Source: Phoronis australis
Taxonomy: Eukaryota; Phoronida; Phoronidae
Assembly: GCA_002633005.1 (NCBI GenBank)
Contig: NMRA01000160.1
Span: 524,065 to 588,064 of the forward strand
Length of the DNA: 64,000 nucleotides
Reading direction: 5' to 3'
The translations under genes were made by a program, and so were the position numbers. Position 1 is the stretch's first letter, and each line of letters opens with the position of its first letter. Below are positions 24,301-36,300 of this stretch, piece after piece. The notes beneath the pieces were generated by a model. That model did not search any database and was not told the DNA's origin. It worked only from the letters and a program-made list of their open reading frames with translations.

Positions 24301-27300
24301 ATTCCCACAAGTTACTATTGACAAATTCTACACGGTAGCCATCCGCCACGACAAGGAATTTACAGAAAAGTTGGAAACACTAACCTATATTGCTTATAAT
24401 GTTGCCAAGATTTATATGGTCAAGGACTTTTCAAGGACATTTGCAGGTAGTTCATGGCATACTCAATGCAAATTCAAGACCACTAAAGTTAAAGTTTGTG
24501 TACATTAACCCAAAACACTGGAAAGTCTTTAAGAACTGCGCACCCTCCACAAGAAGCCTGAGGTGCCCAGTCTACGGACGATACCTTACCTCCTTCAGTC
24601 TAGCAGTCAAGTCACGAATAGCTATCTCAAAAGTATCTTCTCTTTGGTTGGACTGGAAAAACAACGCAACAACTGCACTCGTACTCACAACAGTTACTAG
24701 AAGTTATCTCCGAAATTGGTTCCATTATTAGATGAAAGATTCTTTGTACACAATCCAGCACAGAACATAAATGGGCGAATGGAATGCTTTGCCATACAAT
24801 GCAACTTTGGCTGGAATTTTTCAACTGAGAGACATAGTGGAGCAAGCTATCAGCCATTAGGTTACGATGCTAGCTAGGGTGCTTCCTTAACTTCTTGAGC
24901 CCGTTCTCGCGCTGCTTTTCTGACGTAGCCCGTCACGGTATCCGTCAACAGCTTACACTGTGCTGCTACAGCCCCTCCTCTCGTGGAATGTCACAATTTT
25001 ATACGCGTGTGCAGCAGGAAAATTGGGATACCCACTCACTTAGAGAGCGGACATGAAACACGGAGACCCATTCATTAGGGAGCTTCCGGATAAAAATCGG
25101 CCTTTCGTAGGTTTCTGTTGCAGAAATAAAGAAGATTTGTAGAAGTTAATTCCCTAACCCTTTTGGAGAGATTCTTGGACAGGGAAATTTTAAAACAATC
25201 AAGACCGAAACAGTAAAAGGTAACAGGGAGGCCATGTTGTCAAAAATTCGCACATCCCTTCTATAAAATATTATTAAAATAAATATATGATATTGAAAAC
25301 CCCTCTGCACATTCGTTAGAAAAAAAAACATTCTGTCGTTTTCAACTTCTTAAGTCAAAGCTTGTGTAAAAAAGTACCCTTTCGTAGGAAGATAGGGTCT
25401 TCTATGAGAGTACCCTCCAGGCATTACCTTGAATCATATATTTTGTTGTTCTTTTTGCAAAGCAGTGACATGATATTGTATTGAAGATTGTGGTCATTGG
25501 TCTATCTATATCTAGAGGACAAAACACAGGTCATGAAGGGGGATTGAAGATAAGGAACAGCCACCTGGTGTCTGTGTCTGACAACGGCAGCTGCTAGCCG
25601 ATTGTGTACAGAGAATTGCATGCCTAACAGACAGCAGTGTTTGAGTGATACTCAAATGTCTCACCTTACTTGGAGAGGAAATAAACAACTATATGCATTT
25701 AGCTCACAGTGAGCTTCTAAACCAAACACACTTAAACAGATGTTTTCCTGAATTCTTAAATAAACACAACACTAACTTTAACAGCACACTTACAAAATTG
25801 GATAACTTAGGCAAAACATGCAGTTACAGTTTCAATTAAGTTACAGTTTCAAGTAGACAATATCACTCAGTGGCAGTGACTGCAGCCTTGCATGCGTGTG
25901 GCGACACCATGAGTGAGTCAGATAAACTAAAAGCTAGCTACATCAAGAACAGCAAGGACTAGCAATAGCACTAACAACTAAGTTGCCTGTATGTTCCGCT
26001 TTAAAGCCACACGCAGTGAAATCTCCAAAAACCATCGTTTTGGTGCTATTTTCGAATGAAGCCTTTTATTTTGACTGGCCCTTCTAAATGGTGAATTAGC
26101 ACATTCACAGATCATTTCAACAAGAACACTGAATGCCACTAGCAGACAGTTTTATTCACAATCTTGGTTTAAAGTATTGCGCAGGCCTTTTATGAGGGAA
26201 AACCTTTTAAGGCTATAGCTCGAAAACAACAGTTTCGGAAGACATTAAGTCAAAACAGAGTGTTCCTAGACAATTGAATAAAGCAAGACTATCAGTTAAA
26301 CTAGACGTGGATCAAGATGGCTCAGGCAGGCCCTACACCGCTACTAGCTGCAAAGAAAGAACTCTTCTATAAGCAATCGGGACGATTGGAGACGTAGCAT
26401 GCAGCTTTGAAACACTTCCCCTCATCCAAACATGCAGAAAATAAAAATAGCCTCTTCCCACAACAATAGCCCAATACTATTTGCAAGCTCGAAACAGAAA
26501 CTCAAAATGCACATCTTCAAAAAGCTATCCCCAACAAATGAGCGCGTTAAACATCTACACTCGAAACTTGCATACATATTTTCGACATAAAAAAATCATA
26601 AACAAACTTGTGCAACTAAGTTCCTGATCTCATTTCTCAAGTCGTCCGCCACTCTGTAAAGTTTGAAAATGTGCTGTACAATAGCCACCATAGATACATC
26701 CTGTCAACGTTACCGTATAGCACAGTGGTCACCGGGGTACAAAAGGACCGTGTTTAACATACACAGACATGTAATACAAAGAGTATGTTATCTGACTGTT
26801 GGTCAAGTACCAGTTTTTTCAGGTGGATATATTTTGAGAAATCTATCAAGAACTTCTGCTAATGAAGGCGATTATCAAAACTGCATGCTACCGATGACAA
26901 GAAGCCCTGAACACAAGCAAGAACTGAAGTTTTTGAGGAGAGCATTGCTACGCTGCTGAGATAATGTCAACAGAAACAATGCAAGCCTCTGAAGGGACAA
27001 GAGCTTTTTGAACATGCTCAACAACAAGACTATGGACTATCCAGGACAGCTATTCTCCACGTCAATGCTGGAGAACATGGGGAAACAAATTTGCGGCCAC
27101 AGATCTTTTTAGATGCGGTAAGTCTGCCGAGAAGAATTGTTAGTTTAAGCACAGGACATCAAAGTGAACTAGGGATTCACAGGATTCCACTAGATGGCGT
27201 CGCCACCTCCTCCACGTGTTCTCACAGATGCGCACCATGTATACCCACGAGAAATCTATAGAATGACAGATTATGCTTCCAAATGCACTGAGAACCATTC

Positions 27301-30300
27301 TAAGCAGCGCAGAGGATATCTAGCCATAACTCCGCTCTTGAAATTTCAGATTCACGGTGTCAAATATAACACGGTGGTGCTTAAGTGTGATACTGATACT
27401 GAAACGTTCCGCACTTCAGACTCGTAAAATAGTGATACTAAACAATGGTGTGGTTTGGAAACTAGTACGTCTTGGAGGAAATGGAAATAGTCATGTACTT
27501 CTACTAATGGGGAGAGAGGGGGGTGTGCCGCTGAACAGATATCCTTTTCCATGAAATAACTTCTGGCAGGGAACAAACATCACTTCCAAAACACCTGAAT
27601 GCAGGTTTGAAATGTCCAGATCCAAACTCTCGACAGGGGAACACAGTTATTCAATGGCACATGCTACACCCCCTATTCCCAGCCCTCCCCACCCCNNNNN
27701 NNNNNNNNNNNNNNNNNNNNNNNNNNNNNNNNNNNNNNNNNNNNNNNNNNNNNNNNNNNNNNNNNNNNNNNNNNNNNNNNNNNNNNNNNNNNNNNNNNNN
27801 NNNNNNNNNNNNNNNNNNNNNNNNNNNNNNNNNNNNNNNNNNNNNNNNNNNCCCCCTCCCCCCCCGCCTAAAGCAACAGCGAGCATCACTGGCATAACAA
27901 GCAGTAACTGACAAGAGCATTCCATGCATGGTATACCTCCTGTTCACTTATTTCGAGTGACTTCATGTTATTACCAACCACTTTCAGTTCATCCTCGAGT
28001 TCCACGATCTTACTGTAAACACACACACGTGCTCGTTAGCTGCCGGGAACAAACCACTGGGTCACAAGGAAAAACATGTTAGAATCACCCGTAGGAGCAG
28101 TCTAGAGCCACCGTCTACACTCAACTGGAGCAGAGAAATCATAAACGCGGTGCGGAAGGTTAAAAAAACAAGGATTTTATTGCGTGCTAAAGAATTGTCC
28201 ACCCTTGTTTGACTGAGGTTACACAGTATTAACTAGTGGCTACTAGAGAATTGAGTGACGTGGACTAACAAGCCATGACCAGAGTGTGTGGACAACACAG
28301 CTGGCCATCATGGTTGTGTAGCCCCACGTCAGCTCACAGAAAGGTTACAGATAAAGGGTACATCGAAAAATGACTTGACACACGTCGATCAAGTGACAAG
28401 ACAGTATAACAACAGGGTGCACATCAGCCGACAAAGACAGAACAGATTCGACTGGGCGCTTCAGCGTTTGCCGAACAGACATGCGCCAAGACGAACTAGA
28501 CGAGGAAGGGTCAAAGAGCAGGAGCCAAACTGGTGCCAGCACACTCGCAGCTGCTGCGAAACCACATCAACGAGTGGGCGGGTTGTACCTGAGAGTTCTG
28601 CACTTCAAGTGTTTTCATGTTGTTACCGACAATGGTGAGCTCATCAGTCAACTCCGAGCATTTACTACAAATCAAACAGTTGGGTCATGGATGAGAACAC
28701 ATATGCATAACATTAGTACACCAAGAACCTACTGCATAATTATACATGTTACAGACAACACAGAGAATGGTAGACAGTGATCCTGCAAAGATTGCTGTTA
28801 CCTGAAATTTAAGAACAAGAGCAATGTGCCGACAGGCACCCGTGGTGAGGCATCACAAGGGGCAAGGCTACTATACACAAGTTCGATATCTTTGTGTGCA
28901 CACGAGAGCTGATTGTCCAACCAAATACTGAAAGCACCAATTTACATGCCTTCTGTGATTTCTAATGATAACACACTTTCTTGGTCTCAACTCAATTCTT
29001 AAGTTATTTAGATTCACGGAAATAATTTCTGGGTTTGAGAAAACTGGCCCACACCTGTAAATTCTCATAACGATCCTTTAAACGGTATGGCAGATTGTGG
29101 ATGTCAGAAAACGGATGCAAAAATAACAAAAATGGCCATCAGGTGGCACAGAAAACATCAAATCTATCCGAAAATGGGAAGGTGTTGTTGTCACCTAAAA
29201 AGAAGCCTTTTTGCCAAATTTCATGAAAATGCATTACTGAAATCCAAAGATACAGAGAGAAACATAAAAAGAAACATTTTGTCTCTAGGGGCACTGTAGT
29301 ATCAGGATCAGTTCGACACTCGTTACTGTTTGTCGACGACTCCATAGGAATACACCTTTCAAATTTCACAAAGCTCCTTTAAAGAGTTTAAGGAAATTCG
29401 GCCGCAGATGCAAAAATATTCACCACTAAGGGGGCGACACCGTAGTCAGACCTGTCCAAAAGTCAACGTCAGTCGTGGCCTTTTCATCAACACATCAGTA
29501 AATGTTTATAATGATCCTTTGAGCGGTACGACAGAGCGGACACCAGAAAATGGGTGCAAAAATAACAAAAATGTCCACATGGTGGTGTAACATTCGTTGA
29601 ATCTGTCTGAAAATGGAATGGCATCAACACCTCCATATAAAAAACCTATTTACCAAATTTCATTTGAATCTGTCAAGGACTCCGAAGATAATGACGCAAA
29701 TGTAAAAAACTAAAATTGCCACTAGGGAGCACAGTGGTATCCAGGTCGATCGGAAACTCGACGTAGTCTGTCGTCAGCCACATACGAACACACCTGCCAC
29801 ATGTTAGTAACATCCTGCAAGGGTATACATTTATAAATACATGGGTGCATAAAAATTACGCCATAAAACCGAGACGAGCACTTGCTCAAGATCTGAGAAT
29901 GCTGTTTAAAAATGACAGGCAAGCACGGTAAAAACACTCTTCTTAGAAGCAATCTAAACAGTTTCAAGATTAGCCAAGAAACTGAGCAGCCAAGCACAGT
30001 TGAGCAGTTATTGCTTAGCTCAAGTATAGTAAAATCCATTGAGTGATAACACTTCAAACCACATGGTTGGAAAAATAAGATTAGCAGATAGACAGACATG
30101 GGTGACCGACAGACGATTGGATGCCACACAGGCGGGCAGAGAGATGATGCAATATTCACCGCCACTGTGGAAGTGGGTGAATAAAAATTGACACAAATTG
30201 GTACAATTTGATAACGAACCACCCCGGAACAAAACAAGCAAGTCCTGAAGGCTGTTGTCTCTGCAAAAGAAAAGAACTGTGGTTTAACAAATATAACTCT

Positions 30301-33300
30301 TGGACAGACCCCCACCAGTAAGCTGAGGGTGACGTGGTGCGGCAGAATGAGTCGACATCCACCAGGGCCCCTCCTAAGAGCTGAAGGTCAAAGGTTGTAC
30401 AATGACTTGCTGGGATGGCACCTTGTTCACAAGCCTAAAGCGAATCGGTCTATAGAGCGCGCTGCCAGGGATGGACCACACATGTGTCCTTCTTACCTGG
30501 TCTAGTTGCACCTGTATGGACTTAACTGCGATATTGGCCGCGTCCAGTTCTGTCTCCGACTCCTTCAAGGTTCTACAAAGTCAAATCTCATGTCATGCAC
30601 AATACTGAAAGCAAGGTGTCTAAAATTAATGCATACCGGCACTCAAGTCGATTGTGAATCATAAAATACCCATAGCAAAAGCACTGGAGTTCATATCGGT
30701 GCTACGGAGATTTGGTTACATGATGTGAAAGAACTTACATCTTGCACAGTATAATAAGGATTTGTAATTGGTATTCAGCCCATTTCTAAAACTTTGGCGA
30801 GTACCACGGTAAATCGGTTAAAGGTCTCGTGATTTTGTTTACAAAGACTCATCTCAAAATATAAATTTGCTCAGATAGCTGAATGTATGACACAGTTATG
30901 TGAATAGAAGAGTTCTTAGATCGCATAAGGCTAACTGTTGTATGTACTTATTTTAGTATTAATATACTCGTATCAATAAGAAAATATAAATATGGGACCA
31001 TATCAAAAATTCACAACGGTGTAATGGTATGCAGCTCTAATCAGCACTACTTTTCACATGGAATAACAATTATATAAATTAGGAAAAAACCCATTCTTTA
31101 TCACCCTTTTTCCAGATTTCATAGTCAAATTTGTCAATACCACTGCTACTCAATATCTTAACCAAATCTGCCGGATGACACCACTACAGTTAAAAATCTT
31201 TTTGAACGCTCACATGAACCGTTGGTGAGAACTTGTACCACGGGCGCACCCAGGGGGGCCTTGAGGGGCTCTAACGAGACTGCCCCCATTTGGCGAAGTG
31301 GGAAAAAAGGTCCGCCTCAGAGAAACAAAAAGTCCGAAAAAGTAGAAAACGAGACAAAAGTCCACTAAAAAGGTAGGAAGTACCAAAATTTGGCGAATGC
31401 GCAATTCATAGCTCTGAACGTAACCCCCGTTTTTAGTAAAAGGTCCACATTCTCAAAAATTCGAGCCCCCCCCCTCCCATTTTTAGGCTGGGTGCGTGCA
31501 TGTGAACAAAGAAAAAACCTATTTACTAGTGCAATGTGTGTGTACACCAAACTGAAGACTTTTTACCGTAATAGTGAACAGCTGCAATTTCTAGCAATGT
31601 AGTCTTCAAAGCAGCTAGAAATGGGACAAACTAGACATTTTTCATAATGCGTCGTGCTTCTGTGCCCTTAATACAAAGGCGACATATTAAACAGTTATTT
31701 TGAAAAACTAGGAATCTATTATGAATTAAGATACTGGGTGCGAAAAGTTTTCATGTAGTGTAGCATTTTTGGGAGTTTTAAGCTAGAAAACCCGGTGTGC
31801 ATGGACCTCAAAGATTTCAGGACAACAATCGGATATTGCGTTTCCTCAATTAAGATAACCAGCTCCATCAGTTGAACAGCTGCTGCCATCTATCAGCAAA
31901 CTCTGTAGTGGTGGGACTGAGATTCGATTCAGAGGGTTTCCAAAAAGGGTGAGCATACGAATTTTGGGGGGATTGCGTTATGGTTCAAAGCGGACTTTCT
32001 TGTACACATTACGGAGACGTAGGCACGCAAAGGATCTGTCTGAAAGGCATTTACATAAGGTTTCCTGGTCCATGCCTCCTTAAACGTATTATCTATGAAG
32101 GTAAACATTATCTAGCAAAACTGCCAACACAAACAGAACAGTGCTCCAATTCACAGTGATTAGCTAATATCATAGCAAATGAAATGGAACACAGAACNGT
32201 GCCCTTAATACAAAGGCGATATATTAAACAGTTATTTTTAAAAACTAGGAATCTATTATGAATTAAGATATTGGGTGCGAAAAGTTTTCATGTAGTGTTT
32301 TGAATCAGTGAAAAACATGCGTTTTTGGGAGTTTTAAGCTAGAAAACCCGGTGTGCATGGACCTCAAAGTAGATTTCAGGACAACAATCAGATATTGCGT
32401 TTCCTCAATTAATATAACCAGCTCCATCAGTTGAACAGCTGCTGCCATCTATCAGCAAACTCTGTAGTGGTGGGACTGAGATTCGATTCAGAGGGTTTCC
32501 AAAAAGGGTGAGCATACGAATTTTGGGGGGATTGCGTTATGGTTCAAAGCGGACTTTCTTGTACACATTACGGAGACGTAGGCACGCAAAGGATCTGTCT
32601 GAAAGGCATTTACATAAGGTTTCCTGGTCCATGCCTCCTTAAACGTATTATCTATGAAGGTAAACATTATCTAGCAAAACTGCCAACACAAACAGAACAG
32701 TGCTCCAATTCACAGTGATTAGCTAATATCATAGCAAATGAAATGGAACACAGAACAAATGAACAGCAAATTCAATCCCTTTCAGCTGCACTTAAATCTC
32801 GGCAATGGTCTGATATAACGTGCCCGAATTTTGAAAACCAGTTTTCTCAATTGAATAACTGGCATCAAACTGATTCTCAAAATACAGGTGCGTTATATTA
32901 AGACTATTGCCTAAATGTCTCCAGTTCAGGACACAGCATGGAGAAAAAGAGATTTCATTTTCTCATGATTTAATTTTTTCTGGCAGCACCACATCGAGGC
33001 TACGCAATTTTCAACTTCTATACCACTGTGACCATATCACAATATTTTAAAGACTTTAGGCCATTCACTACGTCAGAAGCCTTGAATCGCAAAAAAACAC
33101 ACAAAGCTGGTAATTACTGTTGTCCCAAATCGGTGAAATTCAACTGAAACATTCAGACGTCAACTTATTCAGCTGTATTCACCCAGAGCTAATTTTTCAC
33201 TGGTGGTCCCCCAACATCACTCGTGAGTGGACAAGTTCACAAATTACATGTTGGAGAACACGCCATAAACAACAGGTTTACTTCAAAAATCACCAACCCT

Positions 33301-36300
33301 TAACACAAATGGTGAAAATGAACACAGCCAAACGGAACCAAAATAAACACAAACCAGGACCGGATTGACCTAATTACATTCACCTAGACTGAGACTACTT
33401 ACGATTCGGCAGCCTCCAGGCGAGCTTCAGCACGCTCCAGGTCAACTTCATTGATGGCCAGCTTGCGAGCAGCCTGTTAAGGGAAGACAAACTTATTAAA
33501 TAGTTGGACAATGTGACAGTGCGTTTTGTAAGATATCGGTTATTGTGAAGACTTGATGAAGACTTAATTAAACGAAAAACAGGATTCTAAGAGAGCCAAA
33601 ACAAAGCCTAAAATTTTCCGTGGAATAGTCAAAACACCAAGTGCAGTGCAAAAATCGCGCACATTCATTAGCACCAGAAGTTACGAGAATGTTTAGGAAA
33701 CATTAAAAAAGATATATTTACTTAAGGTTTACTACCAACTTGGCAAAATTTCACGAGATCATTAGAATTAGGCAACAGCATTACATCTCACTGGGATATG
33801 AGAAAAAAAATAAACTTCATGCAATATTTATGTTCCAGTAACTACTGGCAAATTTGTACAAAAACAGTGGATGATTATCGTAAATCTTCAAAAGAACAAA
33901 ACGTTACCGAACAGCGGATAAAGGATAAACATGTCATAGAACTTTCACGATTCCATGCACAAATGCTAGCCTAATAAATTTACATTTGAATTAGTTTAAA
34001 GGCACATCCAGTAAAGATAATTCTCGTTGAACGAATTTCTTGTTGAGACAAGGTTTTGATGTCCCTGTGCAGTGCACATTAGAATAAAACTATCTCATTG
34101 AGCAGAAACAGAATTTTTGCACATGTGGCTGCAATGAGATTTTTCTAACGCTTTCTAGTAACATTTAGAAATTGTCTGCAAATGCACAAGACTTGGGTGC
34201 TTCGGTCAACAGTCTAGAAAATTAACATCATTTCCACATAGATTCAAATCTGGGACTTTTTAAATTAGAAGCCAAAGGCTTTGCCAACGCGGCCTGTTAT
34301 ACTAAGTACGACAGTTTAACTAAAATTTTTATCAATGCTGAAAACACTGATTTGGCACCTCTCGGGACACTTGATTTTTCAAAGCATTGAAAATTTCCAA
34401 ATTCATTGACTTTCAACAAATGAACATTCCACAGGGAACGTTTTGCTGCAGTTTGAAGTTGACAATTATTTTTGACATTCGAAATGGTACTGCATGGGAC
34501 TTTAAAAGGGTTAACAAAATTCAGACAACTGTAATACAAGCCAAAAGTCTTCAGACAAAATGACCTGGAATTCTCCAGCATGACGGCTGAGCGAAAGCCA
34601 ATTCATTGTCATATTGGGGGAATCAACGGGAAGGCAAATGAGGTGACTAAGCCATTCTGCTACCAGAATTTTGTCACTCTAATATCAGTAATTTTTGCTT
34701 TTCACGCAATTAACTATCACGAAGGGTTACTGGTATTTTGTCTGAATACTTTTGTCTTGTACTGTATAACATTGAACAACATGTTAGTAAAACACAATTC
34801 ATAATTTTCTGAGGACACTCCAAATAATCGGCTGAAATATCACCTTGGGGATTTCCCCTTGAAGTAAAATCGAAAATGAATACTCATCACGGTCCTTTGG
34901 AAAAAAACAAGCAAAACAATTTTTTATCATATATCAGCTTGGATTGTCCTCCTTTTCTTACAAATGGTGTGCAACTTTTCAGCTACTTTTACGCAACTTT
35001 TCAGCTACTTTTACAAACCACCACTGAAACCAAGAATGTCAAACAACGCATAAGCGCATAAGCACATCACCAAGGTAAGATGTCGTTGCACATTTTCATA
35101 CAAGTTGGTTGACATTTGGAAGGCATTTGACGTAGTGTAAACACAATAACAACTAAATCTGCTAGCACCATGCAGGTCAGTGATACCTAGGTCTGAAATC
35201 AATCAATGCTGTTAGTCACAATTTCATGGAAGAAATCTACAATTAATGTGTGAGGCATTCGTCATGTCATCAAAAATGCACAGTGAAAATACAATTCTGA
35301 TTCCGAACACAAACGCACATACTCTCACTCATACGCGTGCACAGACGAAGCAATATTATGTTCCAATCACGACGAAGAAACTACCGCACCATTATCACCA
35401 CACAATCTGGAGTGGGGGAAAACGGAGACGACAACGGGTCACAAACTGTTAATAGTCTCGTTCCTTGGTTGCACCACACGGACACTCCGACAATATGGAA
35501 AATATTTGATGCTTTCAACAGTGACCTCAAAACGCAGAAGAAAACCAGCACCGTTGATGGACATTTACACCCACCATATATCTTCATACTAATGCCAAAG
35601 TCTGGGTAAATGCCCGCCCACGAATTTTACGCAATATCACTTTTAAGCATCCACTTTTGCTTGCGTCCAATTTAACACCCATGTTTAGATTTTTTGTTCG
35701 ATATAAACGCCTGGCCTGAATAAGTACAGAAGGTAGTTCGAAACCACTACAGCAAGATTTCTTCCCTTAAGCACTCAATTTATTTTTCTAGATGACCTGC
35801 TCTGAGACCAAGTTGAAGCATCTAAAGCAAAGAGTCAACATGAGCGAGATACACAGACCTCGTCAAACTTGGTCTCGGTATCCTTGACAACAACTCGCGC
35901 GGTCTCCACTTCTTTTTCCAGTCCAAGGATTTTCTCTTCGTCCGCAATTGAACGGGACTCCATAGCTTTTCTATTTCTAAACGTGCAAACGTAAAAGAGC
36001 AGGTGAGATTCGAATGCATGACAGCCACTGAACAGAAATCATGAGATTGAGAAATCTGACACTAATAACATCACCAGGCATCAGGCATGAGAAGACTCCA
36101 TCATCCACACCTCATCAAACTTGGTCTCCGTATCAGAGAGAACAACGCGCGTGGTTTCCAGCTCTTTTTCCAAACCAGCAATTTTGTCCTCCTCTGTGAA
36201 TGACCGAGACTCCATTGCTTTTCTATTTCTAAAGGGGGATGGTAATATTTTTAAGAGAATGAAAAAAACCTCAGGGAGTTCCCGGAGATCTCGAGGGAAA

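Noticed and set aside
27607-27947. Four ORFs crossing the N gap
   Set aside because: They are artefacts of reading through the run of N.
29722-30315. 197-codon minus-strand ORF between exons 6A and 6B
   Set aside because: Longest unassigned frame and hydrophobic, but it starts with a non-ATG codon, overlaps the diverged repeat and shows no domain. Possibly a relic of a repeat.
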